DNA from: Dryomyza anilis
Lineage: Eukaryota; Arthropoda; Insecta; Diptera; Dryomyzidae
Length of the DNA: 64,000 nucleotides
NCBI GenBank assembly: GCA_951804985.1
Contig: OX638134.1
Location: 4,588,001 to 4,652,000, forward strand
Reading direction: 5' to 3'
Positions 36,700-48,775 of this stretch are shown piece by piece; position 1 is the stretch's first letter; every line of letters starts with the position of its first letter. The notes under the pieces are model-generated. The model saw only the letters and a program-made list of their open reading frames with translations. It did not search any database and was not told where the DNA came from. Position numbers and translations under genes: made by a program.

Positions 36700-37600
36700 T
36701 TCAATAGAAATTAAATTTTTCATTGAAAATTAAATTTTTCACAAAAAATCAATTTTTCACTTAAAATTCAAATTTTTACTAAAAATTCCAATTTTCACTA
36801 TAAATTGAAAAATTACACTGAAAATTAAAATTTTTCTATTTACATAATTATTTACTCAAAATTCCATTTTTCGCTTTAAATTCAATTTTAATCTAAAAAT
36901 TAAATTTTCAATAAAAATTAAAATTTTTATTAGAAAATCAAATTTTAACAAAAATTATAATTTTTATTATATATTATAATTTTTACTTAAAATTCAATTT
37001 TTCACTCAAAATTTAATTTTTCACTAAAAATTCAATTTTTCACTAAAAATTCAATTTTTCACTAAAAATTCAATTTTCACTAAAAATTCAATTTTTCACT
37101 AAAAATTCAATTTTTCACTAAAAATTCAATTTTTCACTAAAAATTCAATTTTTCACTAAAAATTCAATTTTTCACTAAAAATTCAATTTTTCACTAAAAA
37201 TGCAATTTTTCACTATAAGTTTAATTTTTCACTAAAAAAATTCAATTGTTCACTAAAAATTAAATTTTTCGCTAAAAATATAATTTTTCATTAAAAATTC
37301 TATTTAACATTCAATTTTTCTCAATAAATTCAATTTTTCACAAAAATTCAATTTTTCACAAAAATTCAATTTTTCACTAAAAATTCAATTTTTCACTAAA
37401 AATTCAATTTTTCACCAAAAATTCAATTTTTCACTAAAAAATAAATTTTTCACTAAAAATTCCAATTTTCACTAAAATTCAATTTTCCATTAAAAATTAA
37501 GTAAAAAATATAATTTTTATTTAATAAATTTTTTTAAAAATAAAATTTAAAAAAAAAATTAAATTTCACTTAAAAATTTTCCTAAAAATTCAATATTCTT
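36700..37600 (-). repeat. 19-bp satellite array 6 (reverse)
   Basis: CACTAAAAATTCAATTTTT units, most regular at 37015-37200 and degenerate at both edges. Confidence 0.93.
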
Positions 37601-38839
37601 TAAATTTATATTTTTACTTTTTTATATGCTGCATAAACCGTGCATCATAAAAAGCAAAGGAAATCTGCGATATCAAGTTGGAAAGCAACACACATGTCAT
37701 CATCCAATTTATCAATTCGTTCCGCTACTTTTTTTACGATTCTATTTTCAGCACTCATCGTTAATTTTAATTTTTATTTTTGTTGCACAAAATAAACAGC
37801 CAACAGTTTCCGGCATACGATTTTAATGGGCCACAAACACACATATTGGATATACGATCAGGATTTGCGACAGGATATATGACCAGATAAGAATATATAT
37901 ATAGTAGTATCAACAGTAACAATACCTACAAAAGCTCAGTTTTTTGTGGCAAAACATGAAATTTTGAATTTGATTTTTATATGCGACGGCTAGCGTTGGC
38001 GCGTAAAATTCGTTATAAAAATCAAATATAGTAAAAAGCAGTTGGAGGATTCACCTCCTTGCGGATGCTTAACAATGCGTGTTCAACAAAATAAAAAAAA
38101 AATCTTTTATTAGCAATGCATAATATGAAAAATAAGTATTAAGAAATAAGAAAATATTGTCTGCCTGCAAATTATTGCTTCCTTATTATTGACGAAGAAT
38201 GCAACTTTCATTCATTGGCTTCGATTATATTCAAATTTTTTTATTTTATATTTTTAATTTTATGATATCTGTTCGTTGGTATGCAATTTATTTAAATCAT
38301 AAACATTTTTTTGTGTATGGTTTTTTTGTTGTGTCTCGTAAATGTTCGTCATTTTCTGTGTAATTTTTATGTTTTTCTTATTTTTTTTTTTTTATTGCTG
38401 TCGTTTTTGTCGTATTGAATTTCACGCTTTTGTTGGGCCCACGGTAAAAATCTGATATGCACGTCATTCATGTCTGCTTTCACTACTTTATTTCGTCCTT
38501 TTTCCGTACTCTGCGCGTAAATGGACGGACACAAATTAAGCAGACTCTTATAAGGATTACACAAAAATTGTGGCTGACTTTTATAAGTGGATTTCTCTCG
38601 CTTTTTTTTTCTTTTTTGAAATGTTGGTAATAAAATCAGTTCAATTATAATGCGTCTCTGGTTACATTAAAGAGCAGCAGTATGAGAAGAAAGCTTTTTG
38701 GCGCGATTATGAATGATGCAGGGATGCGTTAAAAGGTACAATAATTTAATTATATTAAAACAAACAAAAATTTCAAAGTATTTCTTAAAATTTTTCATTT
38801 AATTCGCATATTATATCATAATTATTTTTAAAAAAATTT
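37601..38839. other. Non-coding stretch
   Basis: Only short chance frames (37626-37826; minus-strand 38367-38564). No gene or RNA recognised. Confidence 0.4.
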
Positions 38840-39190
38840 ATAGAAAAAGCTTTTACTGGAAAAAGCTTTTTTGAAAAAGCTTTTATCAAAACGCTTTTAT
38901 TGAAAAAGCTTTTATTAAAAAGCTTTTATTAAAAATCTATAATTGAAAAAGCATTTATGGAAAAAGCTTTTATTGAAAAAAGTTTTATTAAAAATCTTTT
39001 GTTAAAAAAGCTTTTATTAAAAAGCTTTTGTTAAAATGGCTTTTAGTGAAAAAAAGCTTTTATTAAAAAGCTTTGAAAAAAAGCTTTTTTGAAAAAGATT
39101 TAATTTAAAAATAAAACTTTTATTGAAAAATCTTTATTGAAAACAACTTTTATTGAAAAATCTTTAAACATTGTTCTAAAAAAACTTTGT
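38840..39190 (+). repeat. AAAAAGCTTTTATTG minisatellite, degenerate
   Basis: About 15-bp units of GAAAAAGCTTTTATT, centred on the palindrome AAAAGCTTTT, repeat with many substitutions and length changes. The same AAGCTTTT word stays frequent between 45230 and 45960 without regular spacing. Confidence 0.8.
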
Positions 39191-39453
39191 TAAAAATCTT
39201 TTATTTCTTTTAAAATCTTTGTTATTAGATAGAAAATCTGTTTTTTTTTAATTTTTTTAATAAAAAACTTTATGTACAATCAAATGTTTTAAAAGATTTA
39301 TGTATTTTTTTTTTTGTTTTTGTTAAAATCATTTTCTGGAACGATCTATTAATATATTATAATTTAAAGCTATTATAGTTTAAAAGCTATATTACACAGA
39401 CTGTTATATACAAAGCTATGTTTGGAAAATAAAATGTTCGAAAAATGTATTTT

Positions 39454-39720
39454 GTGAAAAGCTTTTATTGGCATAATAAAGCTTTAAACGCAAAGACAGA
39501 TTTAAAATTTCGAAATGCATATATTAAAAGTATTTTCATTAAAAAAAAATGTTGAAATCTTTTAGCGAAAAAATGGTTTTAAAAGAAAAAAAGCTGTGAA
39601 AAGCTTGTATAGGCCTAATAAAGCTTTAAACGCAAAGACAAATTTAAAATTTCAAAATGCTTTATATTAAAAGTATTTTCATAAAAAAAAAATGTTGTAG
39701 CGAAAAAATAGTTTAAGTTT
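39454..39720 (+). repeat. 142-bp tandem duplication
   Basis: Two adjacent copies (starting 39454 and 39596) share GTGAAAAGCTT, CCTAATAAAGC/CATAATAAAGC, TTTAAACGCAAAGACA, ATTAAAAGTATTTTCAT and AGCGAAAAAAT with a few differences. Confidence 0.85.
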
Positions 39721-40864
39721 TTATAGAAAATATATTTATCAAAAAATACCCAAATCAAAAATTTTCAATTTGTAATTTTTCATAGAAATAGCTAAACTTA
39801 AGATGAATAGAATTATAACAACCATTTGTTAATTTTATAATTCAGATTATTAAAATATCTCATATGATGTTGCAGCCCTGTAGCACACATTTCCTGCTGC
39901 CTGCCGCTTAATTTATATTTATATTTTTTACTTATATTTATATTTTTTACTTTTAATGGAATTTCACACTGTCCTCATCCTATCTTCTTCCCCAAAGCAC
40001 TTCGCATTTCCATCTTCTATCATCTTCTTATCTTTCGTCTGCACTTGCAACGCATTTTATATAATTTCGTTGCATTATGCTCGGCGCTAAAAGCAGATAT
40101 TTTACATTTAACATTTTACATAACCTGCTGCTCGTAGTAACGAACTTCCGTTTCCGTGGCATGTTGAACACGTTGATGAATGCCGCAGCGCGTTGCAATT
40201 ACGTTAAACTCGAACGTTGTTCTCTTCCTACGCTGTCATTCCTTCGTCCTTCCGATACTCCATCTTTGCCATCGACCACATTTCTCGTTGCCATGTATTT
40301 TGTGCGTTTTAATTTAATTTTTACAAGCTTCCCTTTTAAGTTGCGCTTGTTGCGCCAAAAAGTATGCAGTTGTATCATATTTCTTTTGGTTTTATTTTTT
40401 GCATAATATTTATTATTAGCGTAACATAACTGAGTTATTTAGTGAATTTTATAACAATTTTTGCATCTTTTTCCTCTTTGCAAATTAAATAATTAGTTGT
40501 GCTCGCGATGATGAAGTTTTTTTTTTATTTTTAAACTGTCGAAAAGTATGCAACGTTTTATTATTTTTTCTTTATAGAATTTACTAATAGAGGCTGCTGT
40601 GCGAACGTTAATGAGCAGCTGCATTAACGTTAATTTAAAGTCGTAAACTGTAGGGCACAGTCCTGCTATATGGCAACATTATGCGTTAAGTGCAGCATAA
40701 ATTGAAAAAATGTGTTGCTATGGTACAAAGTGAAAGAATAGCTTAATGAGGGCATGAGAAATGAAAGAGCTTCGCAGAATTTGTTGCATATACAAAGAGG
40801 TTGATATAATCAAATGACGTTGCAGGCTTTTAAGGATAAAACAATTGAAATTTACAAAAATTAA
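39721..40864. other. Non-coding stretch
   Basis: A 109-codon plus frame at 40077-40406 lies in slightly higher-GC sequence but shows no domain. It is left uncalled. Nothing else was recognised. Confidence 0.35.
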
Positions 40865-41340
40865 GAATTAAATTTTCATAAAAATTCAAATTTTCACTAA
40901 AACATCAATTTTTCACTAAAAATTTAAGTTTTCATTAAAAATTCAAATTTTCACTAAAAATTCAGATTTTCACTCAAAAAATCAATTTTTCACTAGAATT
41001 AAATTTTTTTATTAACCAAAAATTGATTTTTCAATAAAAATTCATTTCATTTCACTCAAAATTAAATTTTTTGAATAAAAATTCACATTTAGAATAAAAA
41101 TCAAATTTTCATTAAAAATTCAATTTTACAATTATATTAAATTTTGAACTAAATAATTTAAATATTTCATAAAAATTCAATTTTTCACTAAAAATTATTT
41201 TTTTCTTTTTAAATTTAATTTTCCACTACAAACTCAATTTATCACTTAAATTCAAATTTTCACTTTAAATTCAATTTTTCAAAAAAAAATATTTTTTTAT
41301 TAAAATTTAAATTTTTCACTAAAAATTCAAATTTTCAAAA
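40865..41340 (-). repeat. 19-bp satellite array 7 (reverse, decayed)
   Basis: Strongly degenerate TTCACTAAAAATTCAAATT units. Orientation is still readable from the repeated CACTAAAAATTC words. Confidence 0.85.
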
Positions 41341-42464
41341 AGATTATTTAGAAATTATCCTGTTTTCTTTTTTCTTAGAGAAATTAGTTAAATTGCTATA
41401 TTTATGAGCTACGCGCCAAACACATAAAAATCGATTTGCATATCTTCGGCGCTACGTGTCGCTTGTTCTAGCTTGCATCACCAGCGGCGTTGCCACGTAG
41501 CGCCGTCAACATAATTTGCTGCAATAAAAGCGTTGCCATCACACAATGAGACGCGGTCATAAAAATCAGCAAACGTTGAAATTGAAATCGATGTGCCAAA
41601 TAAATTGAAGTCGTTTGACGTTTTCACAAGCAAATATTGCATTTTAAGCGATTTTATAGCGCAACCACTTACAACAACTAGCAATAGAAAAAAGTAGCAA
41701 AAGGGTTCAAGTTAATGTTAAAAGTAAGAAATTGCAAAAAAAAAGAATATATAAAAAAAATAAAAGAAAAAAGAAATTCCTAAAATTACGAAAAATCGTA
41801 AAAATACCAAAAATAGTTTTTTTTTCTGCAATTTTATAGCAGCATTGCTCAAGTAGCGTGTCGAAGCAGACAATACGTTCTGCTCATAAAAATTCTTGCC
41901 AGAAAAAACTTACGAAATTTGCATACGCAGAAAACGAAATCGCTATATGCCTCAAGAAAGAGACAGCATGTGCTTTTGTCGTGCTTAGAATGTGCCAAAA
42001 TATTCTAGAAAACAACAGAATTTAATGCATTTTTTGTGAATTTAATTTTGCGCCAAATTTTTATTGTTTGTTTGGTTAGCAATTTTTTATTGCTGTTTTT
42101 GTTTTTATTTTGGCTTCTGCTGTCTCAAAGGATTTTTCTGCTGAATTTATTGCAAAATTGACATTGTTTTTATTTTTGTTTTACTTCTTTTTAGTATTTT
42201 GTGCATGTGTGGCAACACTTGTTAGCTGTCAGGCATTTGTAAAGCAACAATTGATTTATTTTGCAAGGAAAGAATGAAATGTACTGCTAATGTTGTTGTT
42301 ACTGTTATTACAGTTGTAATTGTTGTTGTAAAGAGTGTTGCCATTTTGCTTACAGGGTTGCCAGTGATGACATATTTTAATAATTTTCTTAAGGATTCAG
42401 CAGAAAAATGTTTCGTTTTATTTAATGTTTGTAATTATTTTTATTTTTAATATAATATATTTAT
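41341..42464. other. Non-coding stretch
   Basis: Higher-GC patch at 41400-41660 (several GCG words), otherwise AT-rich. A 68-codon minus frame (41478-41684) has no domain. Confidence 0.35.
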
Positions 42465-44392
42465 GTATTTATGTATTTATGTATTTATGTATTTATGTAT
42501 TTATGTATTTATGTATTTATGTATTTATGTATTTATGTATTTATGTATTTATGTATTTATGTATTTATGTATTTATGTATTTATGTATTTATGTATTTAT
42601 GTATTTATGTATTTATGTATTTATGTATTTATGTATTTATGTATTTATGTATTTATGTATTTATGTATTTATGTATTTATGTATTTATGTATTTATGTAT
42701 TTATGTATTTATGTATTTATGTATTTATGTATTTATGTATTTATGTATTTATGTATTTATGTATTTATGTATTTATGTATTTATGTATTTATGTATTTAT
42801 GTATTTATGTATTTATGTATTTATGTATTTATGTATTTATGTATTTATGTATTTATGTATTTATGTATTTATGTATTTATGTATTTATGTATTTATGTAT
42901 TTATGTATTTATGTATTTATGTATTTATGTATTTATGTATTTATGTATTTATGTATTTATGTATTTATGTATTTATGTATTTATGTATTTATGTATTTAT
43001 GTATTTATGTATTTATGTATTTATGTATTTATGTATTTATGTATTTATGTATTTATGTATTTATGTATTTATGTATTTATGTATTTATGTATTTATGTAT
43101 TTATGTATTTATGTATTTATGTATTTATGTATTTATGTATTTATGTATTTATGTATTTATGTATTTATGTATTTATGTATTTATGTATTTATGTATTTAT
43201 GTATTTATGTATTTATGTATTTATGTATTTATGTATTTATGTATTTATGTATTTATGTATTTATGTATTTATGTATTTATGTATTTATGTATTTATGTAT
43301 TTATGTATTTATGTATTTATGTATTTATGTATTTATGTATTTATGTATTTATGTATTTATGTATTTATGTATTTATGTATTTATGTATTTATGTATTTAT
43401 GTATTTATGTATTTATGTATTTATGTATTTATGTATTTATGTATTTATGTATTTATGTATTTATGTATTTATGTATTTATGTATTTATGTATTTATGTAT
43501 TTATGTATTTATGTATTTATGTATTTATGTATTTATGTATTTATGTATTTATGTATTTATGTATTTATGTATTTATGTATTTATGTATTTATGTATTTAT
43601 GTATTTATGTATTTATGTATTTATGTATTTATGTATTTATGTATTTATGTATTTATGTATTTATGTATTTATGTATTTATGTATTTATGTATTTATGTAT
43701 TTATGTATTTATGTATTTATGTATTTATGTATTTATGTATTTATGTATTTATGTATTTATGTATTTATGTATTTATGTATTTATGTATTTATGTATTTAT
43801 GTATTTATGTATTTATGTATTTATGTATTTATGTATTTATGTATTTATGTATTTATGTATTTATGTATTTATGTATTTATGTATTTATGTATTTATGTAT
43901 TTATGTATTTATGTATTTATGTATTTATGTATTTATGTATTTATGTATTTATGTATTTATGTATTTATGTATTTATGTATTTATGTATTTATGTATTTAT
44001 GTATTTATGTATTTATGTATTTATGTATTTATGTATTTATGTATTTATGTATTTATGTATTTATGTATTTATGTATTTATGTATTTATGTATTTATGTAT
44101 TTATGTATTTATGTATTTATGTATTTATGTATTTATGTATTTATGTATTTATGTATTTATGTATTTATGTATTTATGTATTTATGTATTTATGTATTTAT
44201 GTATTTATGTATTTATGTATTTATGTATTTATGTATTTATGTATTTATGTATTTATGTATTTATGTATTTATGTATTTATGTATTTATGTATTTATGTAT
44301 TTATGTATTTATGTATTTATGTATTTATGTATTTATGTATTTATGTATTTATGTATTTATGTATTTATGTATTTATGTATTTATGTATTTAT
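42465..44392 (+). repeat. Perfect (GTATTTAT)241 octanucleotide array
   Basis: 1,928 bp made of 241 copies of GTATTTAT. Reading the rows, I found no interruption. A single-mismatch unit (ATATTTAT, 42457-42464) precedes the array and ATACAAAA follows. Because the unit contains no stop and 8 is not a multiple of 3, all three plus frames stay open as an eight-residue repeat (MYLCIYVF). These frames, including the 660-codon one, are by-products of the repeat and not genes. Total purity implies very recent expansion, or a copy number set by the assembler. Confidence 0.98.
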
Positions 44393-46754
44393 ACAAAAAA
44401 TAATTAATTTATAATGGTTTTATGATATTTTTTTAGAGGTTTATAGAAATATTTAAAATCCCACAGAAACCTTTTGTAGAACCCAAAATAAATTATTTAG
44501 TTTACTTTTTCAGTAATGTTTGCTATGAATTCTCTAAAGGTCAACAAATTTGCCATTTTGATGTGTCTTTTTTGTGTCTTTTTGTAACTTTTTTTGTGTA
44601 GGAATCTTATTTCGCTATGAGAAAAAATGGCAGTAAATTTTGGTGCACGTTGAAATAAACTGCAGCGAAATGATAAATTTTCCAAAAAAGAACAAGAACA
44701 GCTACAACTAAAGGACATAAAACATGTGTCTTCTTCGTGCATTTTGAGAACCCTCTCTGCTGCAGCAACGTTTTCGTTAAACTTTGGTCGCCGCTCCTAC
44801 AAATGACAGTCGACAAGACTTGGCTGCTGTGGCGACAAAACGTAAATTTATTATTTTAAGTTAAGCGATTTTGCTTTATTGCCAGGATTTGCTGTAAGTC
44901 CTTAGATGATGCTGCTGATGCTGTTGTGAAGAAGCCATTATTTATGTGCATAACACAGCGGACAATTTGCTGAATTTAGAAGCAAAGCTTTATAAAAGTT
45001 TTAAAATGCATCATTTTTTAAATGATTTCAAAAATTATCAAATTGATAAGGGTATTGGTTTAAAAAATATTAAACATATTCGAAAATATTTAAAAAAAAT
45101 ACCATTTATAATGAAATTATATATTTTGTTTAAATGACATAAGCTTCTATATAAATCATAAAAGCAATCAAATCTTAATGAATGTAAAAACTATTTCTGA
45201 AAACTACGAACTTTATAATCGTCATATTTAATAAAATGAGGAAAAGCTTTTGAAAGCTTGAAAATAAATGTTGCATCTTTTTACTCTATATTAATGACAA
45301 TTCTAAATAATGCTTACAACAATTTTTTTTTGGAATAAAAAGCTTCGTATTGAAATTGTATATATAAAAGTTTTTTCTCACAAAAAATGTGTGGAAATAT
45401 TTATTTATAATTGTCCTAAATATAAAGTAATGATAATTTGAAAAATGCGATGAAATCTTTTTAAAAGCTTTTAAAATATATATTTCATTTTTTAAATTAA
45501 TACTCTATACTAATTGCACTATTCAATGCATATATTTCAGATGTTATAAAAGCTTTTTTAAAGCTTCAAAAATTAATGCAGCCTTTTTAGCAAATTTAGT
45601 ATTTAAAAACTATATAAAAATGGCATTATTAAAGAATACAAAATAAAGCTTTTAAAAGAGTTTGTATTATTTTACAACTTAAATAAATTAATATAAAATA
45701 AAAATAAAAATATTATTAATTTATAAAATATCATTATTTAAAATATGTATAAATAATGCATTATTTAATATTTTTATTGAATAAAGAAATTATAAAAACA
45801 AGTTAATTAATATAAAAAAAGCTTTGAAAAGCTTCAAAACTTTTTTTTTTATTTTTAATAATTTTAATTTGGTTTTTTTTTTGTTTTAAATTGAAAAATA
45901 AAATAAAAAAACAAGTTCACTAATATAAAAAAAGCTTTCAAAAGCTTTAGATAAATTTTTGATTTTTTATATATTTAATGTGTTTTTAGCTTCTTATTAA
46001 AATCGCATTTTTATAATTAAAAAAACTGAATTTTATCTAAATTAAAATAAATATTGGTTTATTGCAAATAATTTAAATAAATTATAACAAAATTACACAT
46101 TTTTTTATACAATAGGAAAAATAATCAAATTTAAAAAATTTAATATATAAATTTGGTATTAAACATTTTTCACAATCGACATAATTAATGGCGTTCACGC
46201 ATGCATGGAAATGACTGTAATTAACAGATTTTTATGGTTAACAACACGCATTGTTGTTGTAATGATTGTTGTAAAATTAAAATACAATAAACTGTCAACA
46301 AAACTGAAATTGCGTTAATTAAATTTTTTACTCATCGTCATTTTTATTTTATATATATTTTTTGTCACTATTTTTACAACAACAATAATAAATCACAATA
46401 ATCAACTCGTTAATGGCGTAAAAAGTATGTGTAAAAATAAAATTAAAATATAATGAGTTGTAAAACAACAACAAAAAAAAAGAAAACAAATTTTAATAAA
46501 CTTGCAAAATTTAATTTCGCACACATATTGAAGGGGAGAATATTTAATTATTACAATTACACACACACACACAATCATACCATGACACTCGCACATTGCA
46601 TTTATTATGCAATTTATTTAAATTCATGTGATTTGCATTAAAAAGTTGTTGTAATTATTTGAATAGTGGGCGCTGCTTAACACCGCTTGCGTTACGATTT
46701 TGGGTGTGAATGGCAACACTGGCGCATGTAGAGAATGGCGCATGTGTACAAAAA
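44393..46754. other. Non-coding AT-rich stretch
   Basis: About 2.4 kb. Frequent AAGCTTT words between 45230 and 45960 and a short (AC)n run at 46560-46571. Open frames at 44497-44816 and 44946-45137 have no domains. Confidence 0.4.
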
Positions 46755-47065
46755 ATTCATTTTTTACTTAAATTTTATTTTTGCATTTAAAATTTAATTA
46801 ACACTAAAAAAATCAAATTTTCATTAAAAAATCAATTTTTCACTAAAAACTTAATTTTTCACTAAAAATTCAATTTTTCATAGAGAATTCAATTTTCACA
46901 AAAAAAAAACTCAAATTTTCACTAAAAATTCCATTTTTCATTTAAAATTCAATTTTCACTTAAAATTAATTTTCTAACTTAAAATTAAATTTTTGCTAAA
47001 AATTAAAATGTTCACTAAATTTCAATTTTTCATTATAAATTCAATATTTCACTTAACATGAATTT
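46755..47065 (-). repeat. 19-bp satellite array 8 (reverse), left part of a split array
   Basis: Degenerate CACTAAAAATTCAATTTTT units ending just before the second SINE copy. The same orientation resumes at 48210, so arrays 8 and 9 were probably one array interrupted by insertions. Confidence 0.88.
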
Positions 47066-47082
47066 TCTAACACAAAAAAATC

Positions 47083-47361
47083 CGCGGTAGCTCAGTGGTT
47101 AGTGCGTTGGACTGCGAGCCGAAAGGTCCCCCGTTTAAGCCTGGACTGGGGCTAACAACATCTTTTCATAGAAACATTTTTCTATACCGCACTACCTCTC
47201 GGCAGTAAATGGCAAACCTACGAGAGTAAAACATTGCCTATGAAAAGCTCTCACCCGCCGTTCGGATTCGGCAATAAAGCTGAAGGTCCCACCACTTTGA
47301 GTACAAATATAACACGCACAGCTGAAAATGGGGAGAGAGCTCGGCCTAAGTTCTTATAGGA
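47083..47361 (+). mobile_element. tRNA-derived SINE, copy 2
   Basis: Same start (CGCGGTAGCTCAGTGG) and same end (GGCCTAAGTTCTTATAGGA) as the copy at 17121-17398, 279 versus 278 bp, with only scattered differences. The B box has changed from GGTTCAAGCC to CGTTTAAGCC, which should weaken RNA polymerase III promoter activity. It lies between satellite array 8 and a Helitron. Confidence 0.85.
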
Positions 47362-47382
47362 CTGTAGTGCCAAACTATTATA

Positions 47383-48206
47383 TCTATATATATAAAACTC
47401 TTGGTCCGTCTGTCAGTCTGTCTGTTTTTTCCAACATCACGTCTAAACCGCTGAACCGATTTAACTGAAATTTTGCACCAGGATACAATGTAGTCCGGAG
47501 GGTGTCATAGGCTATATATGGGCGGGATTGGTCAAAGGGGCGTGGCACCTCCGTGGCACAACGTAAACTTTCAAAACGACATAACTCGGCACATACACAA
47601 GCTAAAAAGATGAAACAAAAAACTCAAATACAAAAAAAATATACAAAAGCAATCACACCACATTAGAACTCACCACAATGAAACTCACCACACTAAAATT
47701 CACCACAAAAAAATTCATCACACTAAAATTCACCACACTAAAACTCACCACACTAAAACTTACCACACTAAAACTCACCACAATAAAATTCACCACATTG
47801 AAACTCACCACAATAAATTCCACCACACTAAAACTCACCACACTAAAACTCACCACACCAAAATTCACCTCACCTTAACTCACCACACTGAAACACACCA
47901 CCAAAACTCACACTCAAATTTCTACTGTAAAAAAACTCTACGGGGAAGAATTCTACGGGAAAGCGTTCTATGGGGAAGAATTTGACGGGGCAGTCTGAGA
48001 AAAAAATGTCTTTGAGAAAAGTTGAGAAAAGTTGTTTTGGCGGAGAATTATTATTTGGTTACTGCATTTATAAAACCAATAAAAAAACTTTCACAGCCAA
48101 GCACGGGCCCCTGATATAAATAATAAAAATGTTTTTTATATTGATAAAATCGCTCCATATTTTTTAATTCACAAAATCTTGGCACGAGTCGTGCACGGGC
48201 AGCTAG
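47383..48206 (+). mobile_element. Non-autonomous Helitron
   Basis: The 824-bp unit begins TCTATATATATAAAACTC after an A and ends CTAG before a T, as Helitrons do (5' TC, 3' CTRR, insertion between A and T). A short palindrome GCACGA-G-TCGTGC (48182-48194) sits 8 nt before CTAG, in the position of the Helitron 3' hairpin. There are no terminal inverted repeats and no target duplication. It has no Rep/helicase coding, so it must be mobilised in trans. The interior holds a minisatellite at 47655-47895. Confidence 0.85.
47655..47895 (+). repeat. 15-bp minisatellite inside the Helitron
   Basis: About 16 units of ACTCACCACACTAAA with AT/CT variants. The 15-bp period keeps frames open on both strands (47653-47878), giving five-residue repeats that are not genes. 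Confidence 0.9.
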
Positions 48207-48209
48207 TTA

Positions 48210-48775
48210 TAACTAAAATTAAATTTTTTCACTAAAAATTATTTTTTCACTAAAAATTATTTTTTTCACTAAAAATTATTTTTTTTACTAAAAATTATTT
48301 TTTTTACTAAAAATTTAATTTTTCATTAAAAATTCATTTTATCACTAAAAATTCAATTTTTCCTTTAAAATTAATTTTCTTACTCAAAATTAAATTTTAA
48401 AAAGATATTAATAATTTAGTTTTTCACTTAAAATTCAGTTTTTCAGTAAAAATTCAATTTCTCATTAAAAATTCAAATTTTCACTAAAAATTCAATTTTT
48501 CATTGAAAATTCACTTTTTACTTAAAATTAAATTTTTCGCTAAAAATTAAAATTTTCCCTAAAATTTCCATTTATCACTAAAAATGAATTTTTCACTAAA
48601 AGATGAAAAAAATCAAATTTTCACTAAAAAAAAATCAATTTTTCACTAAAAACTAAATTTAGACTAAAAATTAAATATGTCACGAAGATTTAAAATTTCT
48701 CTAAATTTTAAATCTTTCACTAAAAACATATATATTTTTTTCTATAAAAATTTAAATTTTCACTTAAATTTTAAT
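48210..48775 (-). repeat. 19-bp satellite array 9 (reverse), right part of a split array
   Basis: Degenerate CACTAAAAATT units starting within a few bases of the Helitron end, in the same orientation as array 8. Confidence 0.9.

Noticed and set aside
40077..40406. 109-codon plus-strand frame
   Set aside because: No recognisable domain or start context; ends in low-complexity Leu/Phe sequence.
42425..44414. Three overlapping open frames of 646-660 codons
   Set aside because: They are translations of the pure GTATTTAT repeat in all three frames (repeating MYLCIYVF), without any non-repeat domain.
47653..47878. Open frames with five-residue repeats on both strands
   Set aside because: Products of the 15-bp minisatellite within the Helitron.
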